NCBI GenBank assembly: GCA_030532515.1
Contig: JAUNKY010000001.1
Location: 38,793 to 102,792, forward strand
DNA: 64,000 nt
Direction of reading: 5' to 3'
Source of the DNA: Actinomycetaceae bacterium
GTDB taxonomy: Bacteria > Actinomycetota > Actinomycetes > Actinomycetales > Actinomycetaceae
Below are positions 27,124 to 36,461 of the stretch, in pieces. The notes beneath the pieces are model-generated. The model saw only the letters and a list, made by a program, of their open reading frames with translations. It did no database searches and was not told the DNA's origin. How positions within the stretch are numbered: the first letter of the stretch is position 1; every line of letters starts with the position of its first letter. Both the position numbers and the translations under genes were made by a program.

Positions 27124-27903
27124 TCACTTAGCTAAAACGTCTTTTTCGAAGTTTGCGTAAAGCTCTTCAATGGACTTGCCATCTAGCTTAACGACCTTCT
27201 TGTTGACTTGGAACTCTGGGGTGCCCAAGCTTTCGCGTCCTGCAGGTGCAGAATCCTGCCAAACCTTCTTATTAGTTTCCAGCAATCCTACGGAAGCCTT
27301 TGCATCGAACTTTGCAATAACTTCCTCAGGAACTCCAGCTTCCTTTGCCAGTTCCTTTACCTTCTCCAAAGAAGCCTGGTCATTTTGGATCACCGAAACG
27401 TCTTTAGAATCGAACTGGGTCTTAAAGAATGCCAGCAAAGAGTGGTGGAACTTTACGAAGCTTTCTGGCGCCTCAGCGTAAGTTACGGAAGCCGCGTGGG
27501 AAGCTACATAGTGCCATGGCATGCCAACTACCGTCACTGGAATGTAGCGGATGTTGTACTTGCCGGCTGCCACTGCTTCGGACATTTGCGTCCCAATAAA
27601 GCCATCAATATCCGCACAGGCGTGGCAAGAGTAGTCGAAGTACTCATCAACTGTGGGCACCCCAGCCTTTTCTTTACCAACGCCGTCAGCAGAGACAACG
27701 AAGGCAGTTACTTCAGTAGGGGCGGGAGCTACGCCTGCTTTATCCTTGGAGTTCCAAATTACCCAGAAAGCCAAAACCAGGGTGAGGGCAACCAGTGCAA
27801 AAACAATTGCGATCAAAATGTTGCGCGTCTTTGCATCCTGCTTTGCTTGGGCAGCGCGTAGCTGCTCTGCCTTAGCTCGGGTTGCATCAGATTTCTTAGC
27901 CAT
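27124..27903 (-). CDS. Membrane-anchored DsbA-like thioredoxin-fold protein
   Basis: 259 residues. A charged N-terminus and one membrane helix (about 28-50) place the rest outside the membrane. The thioredoxin-fold domain carries the active site Cys93-His-Ala-Cys96 in DEYFDYSCHACADIDGFI and ends with GTPEFQVNKK, the cis-Pro region. The family (DSBA/thioredoxin_4) forms disulfides in secreted proteins. The giant adhesin in this window, with paired cysteines in every repeat, is a plausible type of client. AAAGGCG precedes the ATG. Confidence 0.9.
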   Translation of the reverse strand: MAKKSDATRAKAEQLRAAQAKQDAKTRNILIAIVFALVALTLVLAFWVIWNSKDKAGVAPAPTEVTAFVVSADGVGKEKAGVPTVDEYFDYSCHACADIDGFIGTQMSEAVAAGKYNIRYIPVTVVGMPWHYVASHAASVTYAEAPESFVKFHHSLLAFFKTQFDSKDVSVIQNDQASLEKVKELAKEAGVPEEVIAKFDAKASVGLLETNKKVWQDSAPAGRESLGTPEFQVNKKVVKLDGKSIEELYANFEKDVLAK

Positions 27904-28016
27904 CTAAACGCCTTTCTTAATATGTCTATCCTTTGGAATTATTCCCCACTACCCGACAATCTGCAATGGAAAAGCCTAATCCCACACATTTCAACTAGCT
28001 TTTAAAGCGCGCCTAC

Positions 28017-29840
28017 TTACATAAATCCAGGAAATACCTGTTTTATTCCCGCTAAGACAAAACCCACAAAAAGTAGCAGTACCAGCATTTTAAGGGATTT
28101 CCAACGAAGTACGTCTTGCAGTACTACTGAAGTCCCTTCGGTGAAATCTTTGCCGACTGGCCCAAGGATTACCGTAATTACGGTGAATAAACCGCTTAAT
28201 AAGAAAACGCCCAGATAGTAGAGAAGTTGCGTCTGCGGAATCAGTTCCACTAAGGCTTGTATTGGCCCGGTGCGCGCCATAATTCCCAGATATAGTTCTA
28301 AGCCGTCCCAGGGCATGTAGGTTCCCATTAGGTACCAGCCTAAGATTACGGCGGCTTGAGAGATTGCTACCGACAGCCCCACCCCTAAGACAGCTTGAAT
28401 CAGGTGGATTGGAAGTCGTGCCAGCGCAATAGCCCGATCTTTAGAGGTGATCTGCAGGTTTTCTAAGTAGCGGCTGCGCAGGTAGCTGCGGTGAATTCCC
28501 CAAGTGGCGAAAACCAGCAGTAACCCAAGTAGTCCCAGGCTGCCAGATAGCCCATAGGCTAAGGGCAATGCCCCCATCAGCACATAAAGTAACGTGCCTA
28601 AGATGAATGAGAAATTCTTCCGCCCGTACCCGCCAAAAGGTGCTGGTTCTTCCGCTTCAGTAGCGGAATCTAAGTAGGGCTCACCTGGGTAGCTGTGTGG
28701 GTAGGTACCTGGAAAATTACCTAAGGACGTACCTTGGTAGTTTTCAACGTTACCCCCTTGGGCAGGGGCGAAAGCTTGATTTTCCGGGGAATACTGCGAT
28801 GACGTACCCTGGGTGGGAAATACTGCGGTAGGGGCGCTTGGCTCTGTGGGTAAAAATGCGGTAGGCGTTTCTAAAAGTTCCGTGGCGCCCTCGGGAGGAA
28901 AGTAGGTTGCCAACGGAACCGTTGCGTCCACCTGCCCCGGAAGCAAATATTCTGTTTCTTCTCCCAACAGCTGCGTAACGGCTTCTGGGTTGCCCGCAGA
29001 CAGTTCACAAGTCAACTCTTCGCCAGCAGGTTGCCCGGCAGCAATCCGCTCTAAGAATGCCAACAAATCCCACGGATTAGGGCGGTATTCGGGGGCTCCT
29101 AAAGCCTGTCGCAAAGCATTTGCCACCGGAGTATCCAACCCCGCCACATCAACCTGCCCTAAAGCCATCCGCGAAAGCACAGCTTCCCAGGTGCCCAAAC
29201 CAAAGGCGGAACGTCCTGTCAGCATGAAAAGCAGGGTTGCTGCCCACCCCCACAGGTCCGCCCCCGCATCCGGGGTTTTTCCGTTAACAACTTCCGGAGC
29301 CACCCATCCCGGCGTTCCCGCCACCAACCCGGTAGCGGTTAAACGATCGTCGCTAAGCGCTTGTGCAATCCCAAAATCGATCAAGACCGGCCCTTGTGGC
29401 CCCAGCAGAATATTTGCCGGTTTCACGTCTCGGTGCACCACTCCCACCGCGTGAACTGACTCGAGGATTTCCAGCAGGCGCCGGGCGATCTGCAATGCTT
29501 CTGGCAGCGGAAGTGCCCCCTGAGTTTGGACGTACTGTTTCAAACTGGGACCGGGTACCAGCTCGGTCACCACGAACGGCTCCGCGCTGTCTACTTCCAC
29601 GTCACAAACGCGAATAACCCCCTCGGACTGCACTTTAGAAAGCAGCTTCGCTTCCCTGAAAATCCGCTTACGGTATGTTTCGTCTAGAGCTAGTTGCGGG
29701 TGGAGTAGTTTTAACGCAAACGGGCAACCCCCAGCATCCCTGACTTCCCAGACTTTGCCGGTGCCCCCGGTCCCCAGCAGGCGCACCAGCTGGTACCCCC
29801 CTATTTCGTCCCCGGGGAGCAGTTCGCGTTGTGATCTCAT
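28017..29840 (-). CDS. Serine/threonine protein kinase with polytopic membrane C-terminus
   Basis: 607 residues. A full Hanks kinase domain occupies about 15-270: glycine loop LLGTGGTGKVWEV, Lys44 (FALKLLHPQ), catalytic loop HRDVKPANILLG with Asp138, and DFG Asp155. A Pro/Thr/Glu-rich linker (about 300-405) leads to some five or six membrane helices (about 412-605). No PASTA or other extracellular sensor domain is present, unlike PknB. What it senses or phosphorylates is unknown. It stands 110 bp upstream (in transcription order) of the DsbA-like gene. Confidence 0.9.
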   Translation of the reverse strand: MRSQRELLPGDEIGGYQLVRLLGTGGTGKVWEVRDAGGCPFALKLLHPQLALDETYRKRIFREAKLLSKVQSEGVIRVCDVEVDSAEPFVVTELVPGPSLKQYVQTQGALPLPEALQIARRLLEILESVHAVGVVHRDVKPANILLGPQGPVLIDFGIAQALSDDRLTATGLVAGTPGWVAPEVVNGKTPDAGADLWGWAATLLFMLTGRSAFGLGTWEAVLSRMALGQVDVAGLDTPVANALRQALGAPEYRPNPWDLLAFLERIAAGQPAGEELTCELSAGNPEAVTQLLGEETEYLLPGQVDATVPLATYFPPEGATELLETPTAFLPTEPSAPTAVFPTQGTSSQYSPENQAFAPAQGGNVENYQGTSLGNFPGTYPHSYPGEPYLDSATEAEEPAPFGGYGRKNFSFILGTLLYVLMGALPLAYGLSGSLGLLGLLLVFATWGIHRSYLRSRYLENLQITSKDRAIALARLPIHLIQAVLGVGLSVAISQAAVILGWYLMGTYMPWDGLELYLGIMARTGPIQALVELIPQTQLLYYLGVFLLSGLFTVITVILGPVGKDFTEGTSVVLQDVLRWKSLKMLVLLLFVGFVLAGIKQVFPGFM

Positions 29841-29946
29841 GTTAAAAAGGTAGCGAATTTCCGAGGGCGCCGGTGGTTTCCGCGCGGTTTTGGAAAGAAC
29901 TTCTTAAATTTGTTACCTATTTGCTATCTGTGAAACCTCTGGAGTG

Positions 29947-29955
29947 TGTTAGCAT
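29947..29955 (+). promoter_or_regulatory. Possible extended -10 promoter of the MsmK-type ATPase gene
   Basis: TG at 29947-29948 followed by T and TAGCAT (29950-29955), about 115 bases before the start. No good -35 box is seen. The long leader between this and the ATG is unexplained. Confidence 0.3.
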
Positions 29956-30069
29956 AGTTTCAGTTATTTGCGTTCTAAAGACGGAGGCAAATGACTGTGT
30001 CAGTGAAGACACTTGACACCTCTCACAACGGATCGTTCGGCACGTACCTGCCGATGGAGGAAATTAAAT

Positions 30070-31206
30070 ATGGCAACCGTAACCTTTGAAAACGCTACCC
30101 GTATTTACCCGGGTAACGACACCCCTTCAGTAGATAAGCTGAACCTGGAAATTGCAGACGGCGAATTCCTGGTTCTGGTTGGTCCTTCTGGCTGTGGTAA
30201 GTCCACCTCTTTGCGTATGCTCGCTGGTCTGGAAGATGTTAACTCCGGCCGCATTCTGATTGGCGATCGTGACGTCACCGACGTACAGCCAAAGAATCGT
30301 GACATCGCCATGGTTTTCCAGAACTACGCACTGTACCCACACATGTCCGTTCGCGACAACATGGGCTTCGCACTGAAGATTGCTGGTGTTCCTAAGGAAG
30401 AAATCAACAAGCGCGTTGAAGAAGCTGCCGCTATCTTGGACCTGACCCAGTACCTGGATCGTAAGCCAAAGGCTCTCTCTGGTGGTCAGCGTCAGCGTGT
30501 GGCAATGGGCCGCGCTATTGTTCGTAAGCCACAGGTATTCTTGATGGACGAACCTCTGTCCAACCTGGATGCTAAGCTGCGTGTACAGACCCGTACTCAG
30601 ATTGCTGCCCTGCAGCGTGAACTGGGTGTAACCACCGTTTACGTTACCCACGACCAAACCGAAGCTCTGACCATGGGTGACCGCATCGCAGTTCTGAAAG
30701 ACGGCATCCTGCAGCAGTGTGACAGCCCAGCTGTAATGTACGACCGCCCAGCAAACGAATTCGTTGCCGGCTTCATCGGCTCCCCAGCTATGAACATGGG
30801 TACCTTCGATGTTCACGAAGATGGCACCGCTACCTTGGGTAAGGCAAAGGTACGTGTATCTGAAGCAGCTCGCGCAGCTATGGTTCCTGAAGACGGCGGC
30901 AAGATGGTTATCGGTTTCCGCCCAGAAGCTCTGGAAATCGTAGAAGCCTCCGAAGATGCTATCCCAGTGAAGCTGACCCTGGTTGAAGAACTCGGCTCTG
31001 ACTCCTTCATCTACGGTCACCTGGTAGGTGGCGGTTCCCTGGGCTCCGGCACCGATGCTAACCCAGATGACTCCGCATCTGACCTGATCATCATCCGTAC
31101 TGCTCCACGTACTGCTCCACCAATCGGTGAAACCGTTTACGTGCGCATCAAGGAAGGTGGCCAGCACAACTTCTCCAAGTCCACTGGTATGCGTCTGCCA
31201 GACTGA
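30070..31206 (+). CDS. UgpC/MsmK-type ABC importer ATPase
   Basis: 378 residues. Walker A GPSGCGKSTSLRMLAG (about 38-53), Q loop VFQNYALYPHMSVRDN, signature LSGGQRQRVAMGRAI, Walker B VFLMDEPLSNLDAKL, H loop VTHDQTEA, and a C-terminal TOBE-type regulatory domain. Stand-alone members of this family often energise several sugar importers; no permease or binding protein is adjacent, which fits that shared role. It could serve an importer for the disaccharide handled by the GH112 enzyme, which is inference. The start has a GGAGGA site; the upstream in-frame ATG lacks one. Confidence 0.94.
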   Translation: MATVTFENATRIYPGNDTPSVDKLNLEIADGEFLVLVGPSGCGKSTSLRMLAGLEDVNSGRILIGDRDVTDVQPKNRDIAMVFQNYALYPHMSVRDNMGFALKIAGVPKEEINKRVEEAAAILDLTQYLDRKPKALSGGQRQRVAMGRAIVRKPQVFLMDEPLSNLDAKLRVQTRTQIAALQRELGVTTVYVTHDQTEALTMGDRIAVLKDGILQQCDSPAVMYDRPANEFVAGFIGSPAMNMGTFDVHEDGTATLGKAKVRVSEAARAAMVPEDGGKMVIGFRPEALEIVEASEDAIPVKLTLVEELGSDSFIYGHLVGGGSLGSGTDANPDDSASDLIIIRTAPRTAPPIGETVYVRIKEGGQHNFSKSTGMRLPD

Positions 31207-31229
31207 TCTGGATTAAATATCTAAACTAG

Positions 31230-31262
31230 TTGGGTCCCACACCAAACGGTGTGGGACCCAAA
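31230..31262 (+). terminator. Hairpin after the MsmK-type gene
   Basis: 14-bp perfect stem TTGGGTCCCACACC / GGTGTGGGACCCAA with a 5-base loop, 23 bases past the stop. No long T run. Confidence 0.75.
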
Positions 31263-31280
31263 CTATCTGCACTAGCTTTT

Positions 31281-31319
31281 CAGCCACGTAAGCCTTTACA
31301 AAAGACGCTTACGTGGCTG
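31281..31319 (-). terminator. Hairpin after the glycerophosphodiesterase gene
   Basis: 13-bp perfect stem CAGCCACGTAAGC / GCTTACGTGGCTG with a 13-base loop; on the minus strand it is followed by AAAAGC. It lies between convergent genes and may serve either. Confidence 0.6.
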
Positions 31320-31365
31320 AAGAGATTTAGATTAAGAAAACGGTCAAATCCGCAGACGCTTAGGC

Positions 31366-32157
31366 TCAGAAAGCGCTGACAGCCCGGTCTGCGGCTGGGA
31401 ACAGGTGCGCCTCATCAGTAAAGATCGCGTCTACACCCCACTGAGCCAGTTCTTCAGCGCGTTCCAGCTCATTCACAGTCCAAACACGTACCTGGTAACC
31501 GGCGTCTTTCATCATCCGCACAGCTGCTTCGGTAAGTCCCTGGTTATCAACGTGCAATGCTTCTAAAGAGGCTCCCGTTTCTGGGAACTTCGCAGCTACT
31601 TCAAGCCACATCTGTACTTGTTCAAGCAGTGGCTCGTCATGTTTCGTTTCCACCAGCCCTGCGAAACGGCGCGTTGGCATTGCCTTACCAGCCATCCACA
31701 AAAGTTCCGGATCGAAGCTTGAGATTACCAGGCCACGCTGTGGTTCCAGTTGTTGCAGGGCCACTGCCACACGCTGAATCAGCTTTTCGCGGAGCACTGT
31801 TCCCCCTAAACAAGGCTTGATTTCCAAGTTTGCATCAAGCTGGGATTTATTCATCAGTTCGATTACTGACGCCAGTTCTGGAATCCGCTCGAAAGTGTAC
31901 TTTTGGTCGAACCATTTACCGGCATCAAGTTTGCGGATTGCAGAGTAGTCCAGGTTGTAATAGCCGCCCTTACCGTCAGTGGTGCGGTCTAGCTTATCGT
32001 CGTGAATACAAATCAAAGAACCATCGCCGATAATATCCACGTCGAATTCGAAGCATTTCACGCCGTGGTCAATGCAGGCTGCGAATGCTGCCATGGTGTT
32101 CTCTGGTGCCAGGGCGCTCATGCCGCGGTGGGCGATAATCTTTGGGTATTTGGACAT
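31366..32157 (-). CDS. Glycerophosphodiester phosphodiesterase
   Basis: 263 residues, cytoplasmic (no signal peptide). It hydrolyses glycerophosphodiesters to glycerol-3-phosphate and an alcohol. Catalytic marks are IIAHRGMSALAPENTMAAF (His-Arg and Glu-Asn), FEFDVDIIGDG and ICIHDDKLDRTTDGKG. The C-terminal VWTVNELERAEELAQWGVDA is typical. ATG at 32157 with AAGGA seven bases upstream; the TTG two codons earlier is rejected. Confidence 0.94.
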   Translation of the reverse strand: MSKYPKIIAHRGMSALAPENTMAAFAACIDHGVKCFEFDVDIIGDGSLICIHDDKLDRTTDGKGGYYNLDYSAIRKLDAGKWFDQKYTFERIPELASVIELMNKSQLDANLEIKPCLGGTVLREKLIQRVAVALQQLEPQRGLVISSFDPELLWMAGKAMPTRRFAGLVETKHDEPLLEQVQMWLEVAAKFPETGASLEALHVDNQGLTEAAVRMMKDAGYQVRVWTVNELERAEELAQWGVDAIFTDEAHLFPAADRAVSAF

Positions 32158-32212
32158 AATCAATCCTTACTTTTCATATTTGGGGCAGGCGCTAAGGGGC
32201 GCCCTCGAAAAA

Positions 32213-33493
32213 TTAATAATCTTCGTCCAGCTCGCCGCTGAATACTGAGGAACTATCCATCGAAAATGTCCCCGTGGGATCCAGCTCAAGATAGCGGGCT
32301 TCGTCGGGTCGAGACGGGAGCACTTTTTCAATATAGGATTGGGTCGCCTCTGAAAGCGGCACGTCGCGTTCCTGCTGCTGCGCTAAGAACCAGCGGTGGT
32401 CCAAAACCTCGTGGAAAATCTGCGCGGGCTCTAGCTTGGCGCGGAAATGCGGTGGTACGGCGCGGATTGTTGGTTCAAAGACTTCTGCCAGCCAGCGGTG
32501 GGCCACGATTTCGTCCGCTTCGTGGTTGAGCCCATTAATTGCCCGGTAGGTTTTCAAGTCGTTAAGCATGCGGCGCGCTTGGCGTTCCTCCACGTCCAGA
32601 CCGGTTAGGCGCATAATCTGCCGGTGGTGGTGTCCGGCGTCAACAACGCGTGGTTGTAGCACAATCCGGGTACCGTCTAGGTCGGTGGACATGGTCAGTT
32701 CGCCCACGTCAAAGCCCAGGTCGTTAAGGCGTTTAATGCGTTCGGAAACGCGCCACCGTTCGCCGTTATAGAAGGTTTCTTCGGCGGTTAATTCCTTCCA
32801 CAGTTCGTGGTAGCGTTCTTCAATGCGGTTGCCGATGGTAATGACGTCCACGTCCTCGTCAAGCAGTTCGCCAGCTTGTAGGTCCATCAGTTCGCCAATG
32901 ATATTAACGCGGGCTACTTCCACGTCGTAATGGCGTTGCCCCTTGGTGAGCTGTGGGTGCAGTTCTCCGGTTTCTGCGTCTACCAGGTAGGCTGAAAACG
33001 CGTCAGCGTCGCGGCGGAAGAGCGTATTTGAAAGGGAAACGTCCCCCCAATAGAAGCCCAGTAGGTGGAGCCGTACCAGCAGGACAGCCAGTGAGTCGAT
33101 CAGGCGAGTGGCGGTTTCTGGGCGCATGTACTGTGAGAAAACTGCGCGGTATGGGAGTGAGAACTGCAGGTGCTCAGTTACTAAACAGGGGGTGAGTTCT
33201 TCGCCGTCTGGGCTGGTGCGCCCAGTGATAACGGCGCGCGGCTGGACGCTGGGGGCGTTTAGGCGGTTCAGGTCACGTAGCAGTTGGTATTCGTGGTACG
33301 CCACGGTTTCGCCGATTTCTTTAACAGCAATAACGCGGCCGGAAAGGTTCACGAAACGTACCACGTGGCGTGAAATACCGCGTGGCAGGGCGGCCAGGAC
33401 TTCTTCTGGCCATTCCTCTAGGGGCACTTCCCAGGGGAGGTCCAGCAGGGCTGGATCCAGGGAGGCCGCGGTGATCTGCATTGATTGACCCAT
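32213..33493 (-). CDS. DUF4032 protein with kinase-like N-terminal half
   Basis: 426 residues. The N-terminal half resembles lipopolysaccharide/aminoglycoside-type kinases: VIAVKEIGETVAYHEY could hold the ATP lysine, and GFYWGDVSLSNTLF with YLVDAETGE look like the catalytic loop and metal-binding Asp. The C-terminal half is the actinobacterial DUF4032 region. Substrate unknown. The start may be ATG 33493 or ATG 33481. Between this gene and the downstream phosphodiesterase gene lies a CGCCCTCGA word (32200). Confidence 0.85.
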   Translation of the reverse strand: MGQSMQITAASLDPALLDLPWEVPLEEWPEEVLAALPRGISRHVVRFVNLSGRVIAVKEIGETVAYHEYQLLRDLNRLNAPSVQPRAVITGRTSPDGEELTPCLVTEHLQFSLPYRAVFSQYMRPETATRLIDSLAVLLVRLHLLGFYWGDVSLSNTLFRRDADAFSAYLVDAETGELHPQLTKGQRHYDVEVARVNIIGELMDLQAGELLDEDVDVITIGNRIEERYHELWKELTAEETFYNGERWRVSERIKRLNDLGFDVGELTMSTDLDGTRIVLQPRVVDAGHHHRQIMRLTGLDVEERQARRMLNDLKTYRAINGLNHEADEIVAHRWLAEVFEPTIRAVPPHFRAKLEPAQIFHEVLDHRWFLAQQQERDVPLSEATQSYIEKVLPSRPDEARYLELDPTGTFSMDSSSVFSGELDEDY

Positions 33494-33616
33494 AGATCTA
33501 TTTTCTCAAATTCGGCTTGGTTTTTCGATTTTCCGAGGGCGGTTATCGAAGGTTCTTTTAGAATACCAGCCTATTTTGGCTTTACTTCCTGGGTTTGGGT
33601 GGAGCTAAGTCCCTTT

Positions 33617-33687
33617 TTCGCACGGGAACGCCCCCTTCCCGTGCGACGGAAGCTACATTCGCATACGAAGGGGGTGTTCCCGTGCGA
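33617..33687. repeat. Two diverged palindromes related to the 52-bp-period array
   Basis: TTCGCACGGGAA faces TTCCCGTGCGA (33617-33646); then TTCGCATACGAA faces TTCCCGTGCGA (33658-33687). The second unit has the same asymmetric arm pair as the array at 16106-16239. The units are 41 bp apart here. Confidence 0.8.
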
Positions 33688-33714
33688 TTTAAGCGCCTGC
33701 AGGCAACTAAAAAG

Positions 33715-33752
33715 GGGTGTTCCCCCTGAGTTTTACCTCAGGGGGAACACCC
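33715..33752 (-). terminator. Terminator of the wall-anchored nucleotidase gene
   Basis: 16-bp perfect stem GGGTGTTCCCCCTGAG / CTCAGGGGGAACACCC; on the minus strand it ends in CCTTTTTAG. Confidence 0.92.
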
Positions 33753-33809
33753 GCTTTGATTTATTTACCGTGTACCTGGCTTTACTTGCCTTAGTAACCG
33801 GTAAGTGGT

Positions 33810-36461
33810 TCAGGCGCGCTTGCGTGCAGCTACCAGGCCGCCACCCAGGGCCAGCATGCCCATAGCGGTGAACAGTACGGTAAGTGCATCTGCACCGGTG
33901 TTAGGCAGACCCTTTGGCTTCTGAGGAGCCTTTACGTTCTTCACGATTTCTACTGGGATCTTAACGGTCTTACCAGTGGTGACGTCGATCAGAACTACGT
34001 GGTGCATGCCTGGGGTTACATCTGCAGGTACCTTGAAGCTGAAGGTTACCTTGCCCTGTGCGTCAGCGGTTACAACGCCCAGTTCCTTAACCTTAGAGTG
34101 CAGTTCAACCTTTACCTTGCCGTTTGGAGTGAAGCCGGTGCCTTCACCAACCAGGGTGTCGGTTGCAGTTACCTTAGCTACCTTGAGGGTAGCCTCTGGA
34201 GCCTTGCCACAGTTGATCATTACAACGTGTTCGTTTGCTACGGATACTACTTCACCGAAATCGGTAGAGACGGACACTGCCATTGCCTGTTCGCCAGAGA
34301 TACCTTCACACAGTTCTGCGCTGCTGAATACAGCGGTTGCCTGACCAACACCGTCAGTGGTGATGATGGACTTAGCGTTGCTTGCATTTGGTTCCAGCAG
34401 GTTGTTGTCAACTGGGAAGGTCTTGGTCTTGTTGCCAACCTTTACCATAACGTTCTTGGTAATACCTGGACCTTCAGAGAAGGACAGGCCGCGCAGGTTC
34501 AGGGTAATGCCGTCCTCTGCCTTACCATCAGAGATGCCGATCGCACGCTTGAGGTTGGATGGCTTCAGCTTGTCAGCGCCCATCTTCTGCAAGTAAGCGT
34601 TGAATCCGTCACGATCCAGAACACCGAAGGTCTTTACCTTCAGACCCTTTTCGAAGTATCCGTCACCACCTTGCAGAACGAAGGTCATGGAACCAACGTT
34701 GTAGGTCTTTTCCATATCCAGTGGCTTGCCGTTCAGCAGGATAGAGGTGATGCGGTTACCTTCTGGCTGGGTTGGGTCGTAGGTGTAGGTCAGGTTAGAA
34801 GAGGTGCCCAGGCGAAGCATTGGGCGGGAGTTCTGAGAGTTCAGAGTGCTCTTCCACTGGTTTTCCAGGGCCTTCTTGAACTGTGCGCCGGTCATTGGAG
34901 CGAAGCCCAGTTCGTTAGAGAATGGCAGGGACTTGAAGGTGTCAGCGTAGGTGAGCTTACCACCCTTTGGAGTCAGTTCTGCACGCAGACCACCAGCGTT
35001 AACAACGCCGATGTCTACTGGAGTCTTACCGTCGATGGTTACCTGATCCAAGATGGAGTCAGCTACCAGGTTGCCCAGGGTGGATTCAACACCGCGGTTA
35101 GAGCCAGGAGCTGGCTTTTCTTCACCTGGTGCCAAGAATACGCCACGGCTCCAGCCGTCAGTCAGGCCGTCAACGATGACCTTTTCGCCAGCTACCTTAG
35201 AAGCTTTCTGTGCCTTCTTAACAACTTCAGCGGCAGAGCCAGTTGCTACACAGTCTTTATTTGCTTCTTTGTAAACGGTATCAGCTGGGATCAGGATGGA
35301 GTCGGCAGCTTCCACTTTTCCAGTGGTCTTGTTGAAGGTTACGCGAACCAGACCCAGGTTGTCGGTGTAGGAGCCGGAAGCGATACCTGCCAACTTAGGG
35401 TTGGCGGATTCCAGGGTAACCTTGGAGTTTACCTTGTCGAATTCGTATGGAACGTGGGTGTCGCCACCCATGATGACGTCAACTTCCGCTGGCATCTGTG
35501 GGTAGTTGTTCTTTACGTCGTCATCCAGCATGGCAACAACTACGTCAGCTTGCTTGGAATCCTTCAGCTGCTTAGCCAAGGTCTTGATCTTTGCGATTGG
35601 ATCGTTGAACTTTAGACCTTCGGTAGCAGTTGGGTTCAGCTTGAATGGTACGTCCTGTGCAATAGCGCCGATGAAGGCAACCTTTACGCCGCCCAGTTCA
35701 GCAATGCGGTATTCGCCCAGGTAAGGTACTTCGTGGCCACCCTCCATGTAGGTGCCCATACCTTCTACGTTAGCGCCCAGGTAGGGGAAGCCAACCTTGA
35801 CGAATTCCTGTGGTGCGGAGCCGTCAATACGCTTCTTGAATACTTCCTGTCCCAGGTCCAGTTCGTGGTTACCAATGGTAGAAGCCACTACTGGGAAGAG
35901 GTTCAAAGCTTCAATGGTTGGGTTATCCAACAGTGCACCTGAGGTGAATGGGGTTGCCCCAATGTTGTCACCCAACAGGGTGAAGGAAGAAGCTGGGTTG
36001 GTGGCGTATGCTGACTGCAGGTAACACTGCATTGCTGGCAGACCTGCTTCAGTAACGACCTTCTTCTTGTCCTTCTTGTCTTCCTTTTCAACCATTTCAA
36101 TGTGACCGTGAATATCGGTCAGGTTGTAAAGGTCCAAAATAACGGTTTCGTCAGCCTTCTTACCGTCTGGTGCACCGCCTCCGGTAGGGGCAAGAGGTTG
36201 CTTTTCTACAGGATTGGTAGCCTCTTCAGCTCCGCCGGTTGCACCGCCAGAACCTTCTTCGGTTGCCTTTTCACCAGGTGCTTTTTCTTCAGCAGGTGCA
36301 TTTTCTTCAGCAGACTTTTCAGGGGCAGCAGGGGCCGGGTTAGTTACCGCAGTCTCTGGGGCAGGGGCTTCTCCTTCAGCAGCAAGTGCCAAACCAGGCA
36401 TGGCTACCAAAGAAACAGCAGTTGCTACGCCCAAAGAGGAACGTAAAAATTGTTTCTTCAT
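33810..36461 (-). CDS. LPXTG wall-anchored 5'-nucleotidase-like protein
   Basis: 883 residues. Signal peptide 1-28, acidic Pro/Glu/Ala linker (about 30-105), metallophosphatase domain (about 106-430), 5'-nucleotidase C-terminal domain (about 435-650), further beta-rich segments, then LPNTG at 852-856, a hydrophobic helix and AARKRA. Several metal ligands of UshA-type enzymes are kept: TDIHGH (Asp116, His118), GDN (Asp165) and GNHELD (Asn198). Two are not: the usual LsH.G reads MLDDDV (311-316) and the usual GGHxQ/H reads GGDTH (Asp334). Activity or metal use may be altered. Related enzymes make adenosine on the bacterial surface. ATG 36461 has a GAGAAGGA site. Confidence 0.9.
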   Translation of the reverse strand: MKKQFLRSSLGVATAVSLVAMPGLALAAEGEAPAPETAVTNPAPAAPEKSAEENAPAEEKAPGEKATEEGSGGATGGAEEATNPVEKQPLAPTGGGAPDGKKADETVILDLYNLTDIHGHIEMVEKEDKKDKKKVVTEAGLPAMQCYLQSAYATNPASSFTLLGDNIGATPFTSGALLDNPTIEALNLFPVVASTIGNHELDLGQEVFKKRIDGSAPQEFVKVGFPYLGANVEGMGTYMEGGHEVPYLGEYRIAELGGVKVAFIGAIAQDVPFKLNPTATEGLKFNDPIAKIKTLAKQLKDSKQADVVVAMLDDDVKNNYPQMPAEVDVIMGGDTHVPYEFDKVNSKVTLESANPKLAGIASGSYTDNLGLVRVTFNKTTGKVEAADSILIPADTVYKEANKDCVATGSAAEVVKKAQKASKVAGEKVIVDGLTDGWSRGVFLAPGEEKPAPGSNRGVESTLGNLVADSILDQVTIDGKTPVDIGVVNAGGLRAELTPKGGKLTYADTFKSLPFSNELGFAPMTGAQFKKALENQWKSTLNSQNSRPMLRLGTSSNLTYTYDPTQPEGNRITSILLNGKPLDMEKTYNVGSMTFVLQGGDGYFEKGLKVKTFGVLDRDGFNAYLQKMGADKLKPSNLKRAIGISDGKAEDGITLNLRGLSFSEGPGITKNVMVKVGNKTKTFPVDNNLLEPNASNAKSIITTDGVGQATAVFSSAELCEGISGEQAMAVSVSTDFGEVVSVANEHVVMINCGKAPEATLKVAKVTATDTLVGEGTGFTPNGKVKVELHSKVKELGVVTADAQGKVTFSFKVPADVTPGMHHVVLIDVTTGKTVKIPVEIVKNVKAPQKPKGLPNTGADALTVLFTAMGMLALGGGLVAARKRA

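Larger units (their letters stand above)
33494..33809. other. Gene-free stretch between the DUF4032 and nucleotidase genes
   Basis: 316 bp. It holds a CCGAGGGCG word (33533), a diverged pair of the TTCGCA..../....TGCGAA palindromes (33617-33687) and the nucleotidase terminator. The DUF4032 promoter must be at its left end. No gene is seen. Confidence 0.75.

Noticed and set aside
31230..31319. Small-RNA gene between the MsmK-type and phosphodiesterase genes
   Set aside because: Two strong hairpins between convergent genes are adequately explained as one terminator for each; no promoter was seen.
34000..35615. 538-residue plus-strand open frame inside the nucleotidase gene
   Set aside because: It is antisense to a gene with signal peptide, domains and LPXTG. 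Strong codon bias in highly expressed genes leaves the opposite frame open. No ribosome site or recognisable domain.
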